Shown here: positions 41,477 through 50,491 of the stretch, in pieces
How the letters are laid out: the number at the start of each line of letters is the position of its first letter
Position numbering within the stretch: position 1 is the stretch's first letter
Source of the DNA: Nesterenkonia sp. PF2B19
Lineage (GTDB): Bacteria; Actinomycetota; Actinomycetes; Actinomycetales; Micrococcaceae
NCBI RefSeq assembly: GCF_001758425.2
Contig: NZ_MDSS02000021.1
Span: 1-52,519 of the forward strand
Direction of reading: 5' to 3'
DNA: 52,519 bases
Translations under genes and position numbers: made by a program
Notes under the pieces: model-generated
Told to the model about the DNA's origin: nothing
What the model saw: only the letters and a program-made list of their open reading frames with translations
Database searches by the model: none

Positions 41477-41734
41477 TTAGGCGGCGTCGCTGAGCTTCTG
41501 CATGAGCTCGGCGCGGCGCTTGGAGTCCAGGACGGCGGGGCGTTCCGTGACGCGGCGCTCCCGGATCGCAGTGACGGCGTCCTCGGGGATGCGCCACTCA
41601 CTGCGGGGCTTGTCGTCGGGCATCTTCCGTGCGCCGGGGAATCGCCCCTGACGGCACCAGACGCGGATGGTCTTGGCGGTGAATCCGAGGGCGTCCCCGG
41701 CCTCGGCGGGGGTGAGCCAGTGTGTTGCACTCAT
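41477..41734 (-). CDS. Excisionase-like HTH protein
   Basis: 85 aa MerR-like HTH_17 domain at residues 5-55 (LTPAEAGDALGFTAKTIRVW then CRQGRFPGARK). Family members act as excisionases or operon regulators. Its place in the early operon opposite attL makes excisionase plausible but not certain. Confidence 0.75.
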   Translation of the reverse strand: MSATHWLTPAEAGDALGFTAKTIRVWCRQGRFPGARKMPDDKPRSEWRIPEDAVTAIRERRVTERPAVLDSKRRAELMQKLSDAA

Positions 41735-42012
41735 GCGGCGGCCCTCCAGGTGCGGATGACCCCGCCGTGTCGCGATCGGGCGCGGCTCGTGGTGAAGCCG
41801 ACGGGCTCGATGATGCGGGCGATGCGAGCGGTGTTGAACGCCGAGCCGAACCAGTTGGGGTGGTCGGGTTCGCCGGTCATGAGTCGGAGCTCATCGGCGG
41901 TGAAGGTGGTGCCGTACTTCGCGGACCATGCGGCGAGCGCTTCGATTGACTCGCGGGCCTCAGCCAGCCACTCGGCCCGGGGGTCGGTGCTGATCGCTGC
42001 TGCAGTTGCCAT
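41731..42012 (-). CDS. Hypothetical early protein
   Basis: 93 aa with the opening RAEWLAEARESIEALAAWSA and a winged-helix-like region including FTADELRLMTG; the C-terminus is basic. Second gene of the early operon, so perhaps a regulator. ATG 42012. Confidence 0.6.
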   Translation of the reverse strand: MATAAAISTDPRAEWLAEARESIEALAAWSAKYGTTFTADELRLMTGEPDHPNWFGSAFNTARIARIIEPVGFTTSRARSRHGGVIRTWRAAA

Positions 42013-42013
42013 G

Positions 42014-42241
42014 TCACGCGGCCGCCTCACCGTAGTAGTACTCGGTCAGCGCGGAGGGTTCGACGTGGAGGGCTGCGGCGATGCGTGCGATCTCTCCGAC
42101 GCTCAGGTTCTCCGGGGCGTCCAGGCGGCGGCGGAGGGTCACGCGGGGGATGCCGGTGGTCTCAGCAAGGCTGTTCTCGCTGTGCCCGGCGTTGTCCATG
42201 AGGTCTCGGATGTGCTGTCCGAGTGCTGCTCTTTTGTCCAT
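42014..42241 (-). CDS. Cro-like XRE regulator, probably leaderless
   Basis: 75 aa from ATG 42241 (a TTG at 42259 would give 81 aa). HTH at residues 15-60 (NSLAETTGIPRVTLRRRLDA). First gene of the leftward early operon, opposite the repressor. The -10 lies 7 bp before the ATG, so transcription should start at the start codon and no ribosome-binding site is present. Confidence 0.8.
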   Translation of the reverse strand: MDKRAALGQHIRDLMDNAGHSENSLAETTGIPRVTLRRRLDAPENLSVGEIARIAAALHVEPSALTEYYYGEAAA

Positions 42242-42320
42242 ACGGACTACATTAGGCAAGTTTTGTCCGTACGGTCAACCTGGGGTTGAAAGTTGGCGTG
42301 TTGCTGTTGTCCAGATGGTC
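42234..42320. promoter_or_regulatory. Lysis-lysogeny operators O1-O3
   Basis: Three related sites: TTGTCCATACGGAC (42234-42247), TTGTCCGTACGGTC (42263-42276) and TTGTCCAGATGGTC (42307-42320). The first spans the Cro-like start codon, the second overlaps its -35, and the third lies before the repressor start. Binding by the repressor at 42335, or by both regulators, is inferred. Confidence 0.75.
42249..42278 (-). promoter_or_regulatory. Early leftward promoter
   Basis: On the minus strand, TTGACC (complement of 42273-42278) and TAATGT (complement of 42249-42254) are 18 bp apart. The predicted start is at or next to the ATG at 42241. Confidence 0.7.
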
Positions 42321-42334
42321 ATAGACTGACTGCC

Positions 42335-42595
42335 ATGAGTATCAAAGACCTGGACGAGTACGCACTGGCCTACCGGCGCGCCCTCGCCGCCGAGCTGCGC
42401 CACGAGCGCGAGACCCGCGGAGTCACCTACGACGCCATGGCGGCATATACCGGCATGCAGATCAAGACGCTGCACCGGTACCTCTCAGGCGAGCGAGACA
42501 TGCCTTTCGGTCGGCTCCACGCGATCACTGACGCCCTAGACGTCAGTCTGCCCGCTGTGATGCGCAAAGTAGAGGAGCGCGTCCACCAGCCGTGA
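42335..42595 (+). CDS. Prophage repressor (XRE family, CI-like)
   Basis: 86 aa with an HTH at about residues 27-60 (TYDAMAAYTGMQIKTLHRYL). There is no C-terminal peptidase domain, so control is not by RecA-driven self-cleavage. It diverges from the Cro-like gene and is the main candidate for maintaining lysogeny. ATG at 42335. Confidence 0.8.
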   Translation: MSIKDLDEYALAYRRALAAELRHERETRGVTYDAMAAYTGMQIKTLHRYLSGERDMPFGRLHAITDALDVSLPAVMRKVEERVHQP

Positions 42596-42670
42596 GGGGC
42601 TGACCCCCAGGCTTGCGGACACTCTCGTGATGTCCTCGATCGTCATCTCGCCCATCTCGTGACCCCTCAT
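42536..42670 (-). CDS. Short HTH-like ORF antisense to the repressor end
   Basis: 44 aa from ATG 42670 (IEDITRVSASLGVSPSRLVD), which resembles the C-terminal half of an XRE HTH. It overlaps the repressor 3' end by 60 bp on the other strand. It may be a remnant or a small antisense-encoded protein; I would not exclude chance. Confidence 0.3.
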   Translation of the reverse strand: MRGHEMGEMTIEDITRVSASLGVSPSRLVDALLYFAHHSGQTDV

Positions 42671-42905
42671 TCGTCGGTGCGATTCGAATGTATGTTCGAG
42701 CCTACAGGGCGGAGGTGACACTGTTGCAAGATTCACATGTCGTGCCTGTGACGCACCCTGACAGCGTGTCCCCACTGGGGACGGATACGCAGACTAACGC
42801 GGTCAATGGGTTCGATCAGGGCCAGTATGGCCGCCCCTTCACGCGGAGACTACTTCCCTGCAATGGCGCGGATCGTAGCGCTTTAGTCATGAGGTCCGGC
42901 AAGGC
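42671..42905. other. Prophage right end, no gene seen
   Basis: 235 bp between the repressor region and attR. It should carry the right part of attP (integrase arm sites); no clear repeats were seen. It contains a tRNA-like fragment only at its right edge. Confidence 0.5.
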
Positions 42906-42931
42906 GGTTCGAATCCCTATGGGCGCACCGA
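42906..42931. repeat. attR: Prophage attachment core attR
   Basis: 26-bp copy of the tRNA-Arg 3' end, identical to 2334-2359. Sequence upstream is not tRNA-Arg, as expected for the phage side; sequence downstream is host. Confidence 0.92.
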
Positions 42932-42937
42932 AGAGAC

Positions 42938-42973
42938 GAGCCTCGATCCTTGGCATGACAGGGATCGGGGCTC
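42938..42973 (+). terminator. Original tRNA-Arg terminator, displaced by the prophage
   Basis: GAGCCTCGATCC (42938-42949) pairs with GGATCGGGGCTC (42962-42973; one G-T) and is followed by TTCT. It lies 7 bp past attR, the distance expected for the terminator of the uninterrupted tRNA gene. Confidence 0.85.
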
Positions 42974-43099
42974 TTCTCATGCTCGGCGAAGGTTTCGATG
43001 GGCGACGCCGGTCCGCTCGTGCGTCCAGTCATCGCGCACGCGCACCCGATGACGCCGCCACTCCACACCTCGTCCGACGACGGACGAACGGAGCACGTG

Positions 43100-44116
43100 T
43101 CACCGAGTTCTGGACGCTCCGGGCCAGATCTGGTCCAAGATGTCCTTCCACGTGATGATGCCGACCGTCTTTCCAGGGGCCCGCACCACGGCGAATTGCT
43201 CACCGGCGGCTCGCATCTCCTGGAGGGCGTCGAAGACAGTGGTCCCGGACACCATCAGAAGCGGCTTGCGTGCCACGCGCTCGGCAGGCTCCTCAGGCCG
43301 CGCGCGCAGGGTGTCGCGCACGTGGACCACCCCGAGGCCAGCGGTCCCGGAGCGCCCCACCAGCACCCTCAGCCTCCCGGACGCCCGACACGCTTCCTGC
43401 ACCTCCGCCATCGTGGCCCCGTCGCGAAGCGTGGGCACAGCCTGCTGCGGGGACTCGACGACGTCATCCACTGTCTGCACGCCAAGGGCCAGCAGATCCG
43501 AGATCTGGCGCCCGGACTCCCGGTCCAGCGTTCCGGCCTTCGTGGACCGTTCCACCAGGGTGCGAATGGTGTCTGAGTCGTAGCCGGCGACGGCGGCCCG
43601 ATCCACAGGCTCGACACCCGCCGCTGCGACCAGACGGTTGGCCAAGCCGTTGATGGCCCGCAGCAGGGGACCCAGGATCGACACGATCACCTGGGCCGGC
43701 AGGGCGACGAGAGTCGCGGAGCGCTCCGGATCGGCGATCGCCCAGGACTTGGGCGCCATCTCCCCGACCACTAGATGCAGGAACGTCACCAGCAGCAGCG
43801 CCAATCCGAAGCTCACAGCGTCAGCGACCCATGCGGGCAGGAAGCCGAACACCGGCATCAGCAGATGATGGACTGCCGGCTTGGTCACAGCGCCGAGGGC
43901 GAATGTGCAGGCTGTGATGCCCAGCTGCGCGGCGGCAAGCATCAGCGTGAGCTGGTCCAGACCTCGGATCGCCGCGCGGGCCGAGGCGCTGTGCTGAGAC
44001 TTCGTCTCCAGGCGGTGCCGCCGCGCGGCCAGCAGAGAGAACTCGATGACGACGAAGAACGCCGACAGCGCGATGACCACCACTGTGGCGATCGTTGGAA
44101 TCAGCCACTCAGTCAC
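43100..44116 (-). CDS. CNNM/HlyC-type membrane protein with CBS domains
   Basis: 338 aa. Residues 1-140 form the DUF21 transmembrane domain (three or four helices, starting with TIATVVVIALSAFFVVIEFS); residues 200-330 form a CBS pair (VLVGRSGTAGLGVVHVRDTL and TVGIITWKDILDQIWPG). The C-terminal CorC_HlyC domain of the longer paralogue upstream is missing. This family is linked to magnesium or sodium/magnesium transport in bacteria. The ATG overlaps the previous stop by 4 bp, so the pair probably forms a heteromer. Confidence 0.9.
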   Translation of the reverse strand: MTEWLIPTIATVVVIALSAFFVVIEFSLLAARRHRLETKSQHSASARAAIRGLDQLTLMLAAAQLGITACTFALGAVTKPAVHHLLMPVFGFLPAWVADAVSFGLALLLVTFLHLVVGEMAPKSWAIADPERSATLVALPAQVIVSILGPLLRAINGLANRLVAAAGVEPVDRAAVAGYDSDTIRTLVERSTKAGTLDRESGRQISDLLALGVQTVDDVVESPQQAVPTLRDGATMAEVQEACRASGRLRVLVGRSGTAGLGVVHVRDTLRARPEEPAERVARKPLLMVSGTTVFDALQEMRAAGEQFAVVRAPGKTVGIITWKDILDQIWPGASRTR

Positions 44117-45465
44117 AGCGTCTCCTCCCTGAGCTCGAGGACGACGGAGTGCGGCACGTGGCGGTCGAGGGATCTGATATCCGCCTCGAGGAAGCGCAGC
44201 ACCGGCGTCGCTCCGGTCAGGGGCACTGCGCCGCTGTGCAGATCAATCCGCACGCGGTCACCTGGAGCAGGCAATCCCCCAGAGACGTGGATGATGAGAC
44301 CCGACAGCGTCTCGAAGTCGCCCCGTGGCAGATCATATCCGATCGCCCGTTCCACCTCATCGACATGCACAGATCCGTTGACGTGCCACGTCGACTCAGC
44401 AACGGACACGATGTCCAGGGGGATCTCCTCATCATGCTCATCAGTCAGCTCACCGAGGACCTCCTCAGCGAGATCCTCCAGAGAGATCACGCCCGCGAAC
44501 CCACCATACTCATCGATCACACACGCGAACTGTGTCCGCTGGCGTCGAAGTTCATCGACGGCGTCAGGCATAGTCATCAATGTCGGCAGGATGACAGGAG
44601 GCCTCATGAGATCCGAGACCGGCCTGTTCCACGGCTGCTCTGCGGCGAGGACATCGAGGAGATGAACCACCCCTACCGGGGCGTCTGACTCATCGATGAC
44701 CGGATAGCGGGTGTGCTCCCGAGCCATGAGCTCACGAACGCCGTCGATCGTGGTCTCAGGCGTGACGACGCCCGCCCGAGAACGAGGAATCATGGCGTGC
44801 TCCACATCATGGTCAGGGAAGTCCAACAGACGGTCGAGCACGAGGAACAGATCCTCCGGGAGATCTCCGCTCTGTCGCGAATCGTCGACGATCTGTTCCA
44901 GGTCATCGGCATCGGCTGTGGAGTCGACATCATGAACGGGCTGAATCCCGAGCAGACGCAGGAGCACGTTGGCCGACCGGTCGAAGAACGTGATGAGCCA
45001 CCCGAACGCCACCAGATACAGATGCGTGGATCCGGCGAGCCTCAAGGCAAGTACTGTGGGGTTCGCGATCGCGTAGTTCTTGGGGAAGAGCTCGCCGAAG
45101 ATCATCTGTACCACTGTCGAGACGGCGAGGGCCACCACGGTTCCGGCGCCGACGGCCGCGGCCCGGGGGACGTCGACCAGTCCGAACAGGTCCCCCAGCG
45201 CCTCACCCACAAGGGGTTCTGCGACGTAGCCGACGAGCAGTCCAGTCACGGTGATGCCCAGTTGGGCGCCGGAGAGCATGAACGATGTGCGGTTGGTGAC
45301 CTTCAGCGCCTTCGCGGCCGCAACCTCACCACTCGCGGCACGCGTCCTCAGCTGGTTCCGGTCCACCGACATGTAGGCGAACTCTTGGGCCACGAAGTAG
45401 GCGTTGGCGGCGATGATCAGCAGGATGACCAGGCATCCCACCAGCAGCAGGAGGAGGGTCGTCAT
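44113..45465 (-). CDS. CNNM/HlyC-type membrane protein, full length
   Basis: 450 aa with DUF21 membrane domain (residues 1-180), CBS pair (about 215-330: AMIPRSRAGVVTPETTIDGV and FACVIDEYGGFAGVISLEDL) and CorC_HlyC domain (about 350-440). Probable divalent cation (magnesium) transporter or regulator. First gene of the operon. Confidence 0.93.
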   Translation of the reverse strand: MTTLLLLLVGCLVILLIIAANAYFVAQEFAYMSVDRNQLRTRAASGEVAAAKALKVTNRTSFMLSGAQLGITVTGLLVGYVAEPLVGEALGDLFGLVDVPRAAAVGAGTVVALAVSTVVQMIFGELFPKNYAIANPTVLALRLAGSTHLYLVAFGWLITFFDRSANVLLRLLGIQPVHDVDSTADADDLEQIVDDSRQSGDLPEDLFLVLDRLLDFPDHDVEHAMIPRSRAGVVTPETTIDGVRELMAREHTRYPVIDESDAPVGVVHLLDVLAAEQPWNRPVSDLMRPPVILPTLMTMPDAVDELRRQRTQFACVIDEYGGFAGVISLEDLAEEVLGELTDEHDEEIPLDIVSVAESTWHVNGSVHVDEVERAIGYDLPRGDFETLSGLIIHVSGGLPAPGDRVRIDLHSGAVPLTGATPVLRFLEADIRSLDRHVPHSVVLELREETL

Positions 45466-45799
45466 CGACTGCCGCCCTCGATTGCCCAGTCGGAGGTCCC
45501 GGCACCCTGAGCCGAAAACCTCCCCTGAGAGATGACGGGAGTGGGCTGGAGGCCCGAACGGTGCAACATGGCCGCCCGATGCAGATGGCGGGCGGCCGAC
45601 GGTTGATCACAGTCCACGGGGGACGACGTCCTTCCTTAGGTGACGGATACGTACAGTATAGAAGCCTCCTGCGACGGGCGGCTTGGTGGTAGGCCGCGGC
45701 GACGCTACCTTGGCAGACGAGGATCACGCGCTCTGTCCGTCTGCGGAATACTCCCCGCGGATGATCCCCCACCCCAGGCGTTTCTCTAAGCTGGCCGAC
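45466..45799. other. Divergent intergenic region, host
   Basis: 334 bp without a convincing gene. It separates the leftward CNNM operon from the rightward DUF2207 gene and should carry both promoters. A TATACT -10-like element for the leftward operon can be read on the minus strand near 45654. A rightward open frame begins at 45683, but the signal peptide starts at 45800. Confidence 0.5.
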
Positions 45800-47682
45800 A
45801 TGCACGCTCTGCGCACCCTGACAGCTGGTCCCGCCGTCGTCATGCTGGGCCTGGCCGCCGCCCTTCTGCCCGCGCCGGCCGCAGCGGCGTCCGGCGATCC
45901 CACCGATGATGTGGTCCGGGATCTGTCCATCAGCATCGACCTCGACGAGGACGGGGTGATGCACGTGAAGGAGACCTACGACTGGGACTTCGGTGAGCGA
46001 GAGGGCCTGGGCTTCTTCCGCACGCTGAGCACCCAGATGCCCTCCGACGAAGGACCCCGCGTCGTCGACTATGAGGACTTCGCCCTGACCAGCCCCACCG
46101 GAGCGCCCGCCGCCGTCGCGGACATCGAGGAGTCGAGGGACGCCCTCCAGCTCAGCCTCGGGGCTCCGGAAGGGTCCGAGGACACTCGCACCGGACTGCA
46201 GACCTATGAGCTCAGCTACACCGTCCATGGTGCCGTCAACCCCTCGTCCTGGGACTGGATCGTCGCCGGTCCGGACCAGGACGTCTCCATCGAGCGGGTC
46301 ACCACCGAGGTCACCGCACCGGAGGAGATACTCGACGGCGCCTGCTGGCAGGGCACCGACTCCGACCTGGACGACGGCCGCCCCTGTCCGGCAGAGATCG
46401 ACGGCGAGACGATGACCGCCACGGCCACGACCCTGGAGCCGGGCGGGTGGCAGGGCGTGGAGGTCACCGTCCCGGAAGGCACCTTCTCGGCAGCGACTCC
46501 GGTCTATGCGGAGCCCACCGCCTCAGAGCGTCTCGCCGACACCATCGCCCCGGTCTCGGACCGCATCGGCACGCGGTGCTGCAGGCCTGGTGGGCCGCGG
46601 CGGCCGCGGGGGTCGCCGCCGTCGCCGGAATCTTCCTGCTGCGGCGCCGCTCCGGCCGCGATGAGCACTTCCCCCTCCTCGCTCCCGGAGCGCTCCCGGA
46701 GCCAGGGGCCACTCTGGGGATCGCGCGCCTGGAGCAGGAGCCCCCGGCCGTCCCCCGTCATGCGGTGCCGGACGACCTGAGCCCCTACGAGGCAGCCCTG
46801 CTCTGGAGGAAGTCCGCCCTGTTTCTTCCGGCCGACTTCACCACACTCACGCTGGTGGATCTGGCCGCCCGCGGCCACCTCCACCTGGAGGAGACGACTG
46901 CCGAGCACGACGACGACAGCCGCGACTGGCTGGCCTCCACCACGATCGCCGACCGGAGCGGCCTGCCCGACGATGAGCAGGATCTTCTCGCGGCCCTCGA
47001 CGCCGAAGGGGACGGCGAACCGATCCGACTTTCCGAGCTGGGCGATGAGTTCTCCACCGCGGCACAGAAGGCCCAGGCGAAGGCCCTGGCCTGCTTCGAC
47101 GCGCGGCACCTGCTCAGTCGGCGGTTGGGCGGAGCAGGCAGCCTGTGGGACTGGACCGCGGCCGCCGGCATCACGGTGCTGCTCGTCGTGACGATCCTCG
47201 CCTGGGCCTTGACCATGCCGACCTCGCTGAGCCTGCTGCTCACCGGGATCACCGGGGCCCTCCTCCTGCTGGGGGTCCTCTGGGCGGCGACCGCGACGAT
47301 GGGCACCCGACGCACTGCACTCGGCCGGGCCCACGTGGAGCAGCTGCGCGGACTGCAGGCCGCTCAGGCCGCCGTCGTCGAGACCTCCGACGGCACGGGA
47401 CCGACCTCCGAGCTGACGCCGGATCAGATCACTTCGCAGCTGCCGTACGCCATGGCTCTGGGCGAGGCGAAACGCTGGGCCGCGATCGCCGAAGGCTTCG
47501 CCGCAGCCGGTGACAGCACCCTCCGCCCCCAGGGCCTCTCGGCCGGCAGCTGGTTTCTGCTGGCCACAAGCATGCAGCATACGATCGGCGCCTCGCACAG
47601 CTCCTCCGGCGCGGGTTCAACAGGATCGCCGGGGTTCTCCGCCGGTTCCTTCGGAGGAGGCGGTGGCGTCGCCGGGCGATGA
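45800..47682 (+). CDS. DUF2207 membrane protein (one frame break)
   Basis: About 627 aa with one missing base restored near 46562-46572. From ATG 45800 the signal peptide (VVMLGLAAALLPAPAAAASG) leads to a beta domain of about 220 residues outside the cell (DLSISIDLDEDGVMHVKETY). After the break come a membrane helix (AAAAAGVAAVAGIFLLRRR), a cytoplasmic region, two further helices and a Gly-rich end (GGGGGVAGR), the standard DUF2207 plan. Function unknown in the family. Confidence 0.82.
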
Positions 47683-47820
47683 TCAGTCCGACTGAGCCTG
47701 CATGGTCTCCACGATGCTCCCCCTCCACGTCCGTGATGCGCTCCGCGGCCATTCCGTCTGCCGCCGGAACCGGAGACCGACTCGACGACAAGACCTGCGC
47801 CCTCATACGGGGCAGTGCGC

Positions 47821-48309
47821 TCAGAGGCTGCGCAGGAGACGCACCCCGGTGCCGCCGTCCCAGCTGGCCGAGCCCTGGACCCGGAACCCGTTGCGCTCCA
47901 GCACCCGCCGGGAGGCCACGTTCCCATGGGACACCTCCGCGGTGAGAGTGCACAGCCCGTAGGAGCCGACGGCCAGCTCGCAGATCCGTCCCACCGCCCA
48001 AGTAGCCACGCCGCGTCCTGCGGCGGCCTCCGCCACCCGGTATCCGAGGCTCGCACCGCCGGCGTCGACGTCGGTCAGGTTGATCCGGCCGATGATCGGC
48101 TGCCCGCCTTCGGGACCGAGGATCACATGGAACAGATCGGTGCCCTCCTCCTGCGCGTCGAGCAGCGCGTGCAGCCGGTGGTCGAACTGCGCGAAGAAGT
48201 CGTCGCCGCGATCCGGGATGGACTGGGCGAAGTACTCGCGGTTGCGCTCCTCGAAGCTCAGCAGGCGGTCCCGGTGCGCAGCGGCCAGCAGCTCGATGCT
48301 CCACGCCAT
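47821..48309 (-). CDS. GNAT family N-acetyltransferase
   Basis: 162 aa. RimJ/RimL-like acetyl-CoA-dependent acetyltransferase: AAAGRGVATWAVGRICELAV carries the R-G-x-A/G acetyl-CoA loop, followed by NVASRRVLERNGFRVQG. Substrate unknown. ATG 48309 has AAGGA upstream. Confidence 0.9.
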   Translation of the reverse strand: MAWSIELLAAAHRDRLLSFEERNREYFAQSIPDRGDDFFAQFDHRLHALLDAQEEGTDLFHVILGPEGGQPIIGRINLTDVDAGGASLGYRVAEAAAGRGVATWAVGRICELAVGSYGLCTLTAEVSHGNVASRRVLERNGFRVQGSASWDGGTGVRLLRSL

Positions 48310-48619
48310 GGGCCGGATCCTTCCTGATCGCCCCCGCCGGACGATCTGCACCATCACATCACGTCTGCCTCACCACATCTGATGGTGCAGACGTGATTCT
48401 GGTGTGCAGAACGACGCCGCCTCGCCGCCGAGACACGGGCGAATCCTCCGCGTCGGGCCGGGTGAACTCCCAACGGCCCACGTTGCGAGCACAGAAAAAC
48501 ACAGATAAAGTCTGGTAAATCCCAACGAACGTGGGTAGAATCACACTCACGGGCACTTCCAGGAGCCACCGGCTCCGTGACCCGCCCCACCGGCAGCACC
48601 CGCCAGATCGGAGGACACG
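48310..48619. promoter_or_regulatory. fru operon promoter region with inverted repeats
   Basis: 310 bp without a gene. TTGCGA (48483-48488) and TAAAGT (48506-48511) with 17-bp spacing are a likely rightward promoter. An inverted repeat TGCACCATCA/TGATGGTGCA (48347-48356, 48379-48388) and another, CACGTCTGC/GCAGACGTG (48360-48368, 48387-48395), lie upstream; they could be operators or a terminator. FruR binding sites are to be expected here. Confidence 0.5.
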
Positions 48620-49426
48620 ATGGCCCTGCTCGCACCCGAGCGCCACGACCGCATCCTGGCCCACCTTCGCACCCACGGCACCGTGACGGTCCAGCAGATC
48701 GCCGAAGATCTGTCCGTCACCCGCGAGACCGTCCGCAGGGACCTGGACCACCTGGAGAACGCCGGAGCCCTCCGCCGGGTCCACGGCGGTGCAGTCCCCG
48801 CCTCCCCCTCCTCTCGCACCGAGACCTCCTGGCGGGACCGGCAGGCCAGCCGCGCCGCGCAGAAGCAGGCCATCGCTCGGGCCGCCGTCGACTTCCTGCC
48901 TCCCGTCGGCACCGGCTCCCTGATGATGGACGCCGGCACCTCCACCGAGGCGCTCGCCGACCTCATCGCCGCCGAGTCACGCGACGCCGGCCCGGCCGAG
49001 TCCCGCGTGGTGATCACCAACGCCGTGCCGATCGCCCAGAAGCTCAGCGACGTCACCGCCGTCGACCTGGAGATCCTCGGCGGTCAGGTGCGGGGGCTCA
49101 CCGGCGCCGTCGTCGGTGACCGCGCCCTGGAGACGCTGGCCGGCCGCCAGGCCGACGTCGCATTCATCGGCACCAACGGGATCGACGCCGAGTTCGGCCT
49201 CTCCACCCCGGACGCCGCCGAAGCAGCCATGAAAGCCGCCCTGATCCGCGCAGCCCGCACCTCCGTGCTGCTGGCTGACTCCTCCAAGCTCGGCCGCTCC
49301 ACCCTCGTCCGCTTCGCCCAGCTGAAGGAGATCTCCGTGCTCATCACCGACGCCGAGCCCGACCCCGGGCTGCAGGACGCCCTGGACGCCGCCGATGTGA
49401 CCGTCGTCGTGGCGGTGCCGCGATGA
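48620..49426 (+). CDS. fruR: DeoR-family regulator of the fructose operon
   Basis: 268 aa. DeoR HTH at residues 5-57 (VQQIAEDLSVTRETVRRDLD), then the sugar-phosphate sensor domain (MMDAGTSTEALADLI, ILGGQVRGLTGAVVGDRALE). By family knowledge it represses fruRKA and is released by fructose 1-phosphate. ATGA overlap with fruK. Confidence 0.92.
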   Translation: MALLAPERHDRILAHLRTHGTVTVQQIAEDLSVTRETVRRDLDHLENAGALRRVHGGAVPASPSSRTETSWRDRQASRAAQKQAIARAAVDFLPPVGTGSLMMDAGTSTEALADLIAAESRDAGPAESRVVITNAVPIAQKLSDVTAVDLEILGGQVRGLTGAVVGDRALETLAGRQADVAFIGTNGIDAEFGLSTPDAAEAAMKAALIRAARTSVLLADSSKLGRSTLVRFAQLKEISVLITDAEPDPGLQDALDAADVTVVVAVPR

Positions 49427-50420
49427 TCCTCACCCTGACTCCGAACCCCAGTCTCGACAAGACCGTCGAACTGGACGCCCCCCTGGCTCCGGGGGCCGTG
49501 CAGCGCGCCGTCCGAACCTCCACCGAACCCGGTGGCAAAGGCGTGAACATCTCGCGCGCCCTGGTCGCCGCCGGGCAGGAGACCCTGGCGGTCCTCCCCG
49601 GAGACCACACTGACCCAGTGCTCACCGCGCTCACCCAGCTGCGCGTCCCGCATCGTGGCCTGTCCCTGAGCGAAGCGCTGCGCACCAACATCACCGTCAC
49701 CGATCCGGCAGGCACCACCACGAAGATCAACGAGCCCGGCCCAGCCTTCGACGAGGTCCGGACCGAGGCGCTGCTCTCCCTCGCCCTGGACGCCGCCGAG
49801 GGCGCCAGCTGGGCGGCCCTGGCCGGCTCGCTGCCCCCGGGCGTGCCCGTCGACTTCTACGCCCAGGTCATCGGGCGGCTGCGAAGGAACCTCGGGCCGG
49901 AGGCTCCGCAGATCGCCCTGGACTCCTCCGGTCCGGCGCTCGCCCGAGCCGTGGCCGCCGAGCCGGACCTGATCAAGCCCAACGGTGAGGAGCTGCTGGA
50001 GCTGGTCACCCTGCTCACCGGCTCCAGCCCCCGCTTCTCCGACGGCCGCACCATGGAGCCCGAGGAGCTGGAGAGCCGCCCGGCCGAAGTGCTCCGCCTG
50101 GTCCGTATCGCCCAGGACCACGGCGTGCGCACCGCCCTGGTCACCCTGGGCGCCCACGGCGCCCTGCTCGTCCCCGACCGCCCTGGCGACGAGGTGCTGC
50201 GGGCCTGGGGCCCGGAGCTTCTCGCCCGCTCCACCGTCGCGCCGGCGACGCCTCCCTGGCCGGGCTGCTGCTGGCCGCTCAGCAGGGCCAAGGTCCTGCC
50301 GGCCGGCTTCGGCAGGCCGCAGCCCAGGGCCGTGCCGCCGCCGCACTCCCCGGATCGGTCATGCCGACCCCGGATGATCTCGACCTCGACGTCGTCGTCG
50401 TGGAGCCACTCTCCGTCTGA
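49423..50420 (+). CDS. fruK: 1-phosphofructokinase (one frame break)
   Basis: About 332 aa with one missing base near 50236-50246 restored. Phosphorylates fructose 1-phosphate to fructose 1,6-bisphosphate. PfkB features: [28 protein letters not shown]. The break falls in the GAGD catalytic motif ([16 protein letters not shown] when corrected). As assembled the catalytic base is lost, so either the sequence is wrong or the gene is dead. Confidence 0.88.
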
Positions 50421-50491
50421 CCCCGCGTCAGCCGGATCCATCCCTGGAACACCACCCCGGAACACCGCACCCGAACTGCGAGGGACCCGCC

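Noticed and set aside
42840-42931. Possible second tRNA at attR
   Set aside because: Only the T arm and acceptor 3' side are present; upstream sequence does not fold into a D arm or a paired acceptor 5' side. It is the att core.
45683-45799. Upstream extension of the DUF2207 ORF
   Set aside because: The signal peptide starts at 45800; the upstream codons look like intergenic DNA.
49084-50346. Leftward frame over fruR and fruK
   Set aside because: Antisense artefact; the rightward genes have all family motifs.
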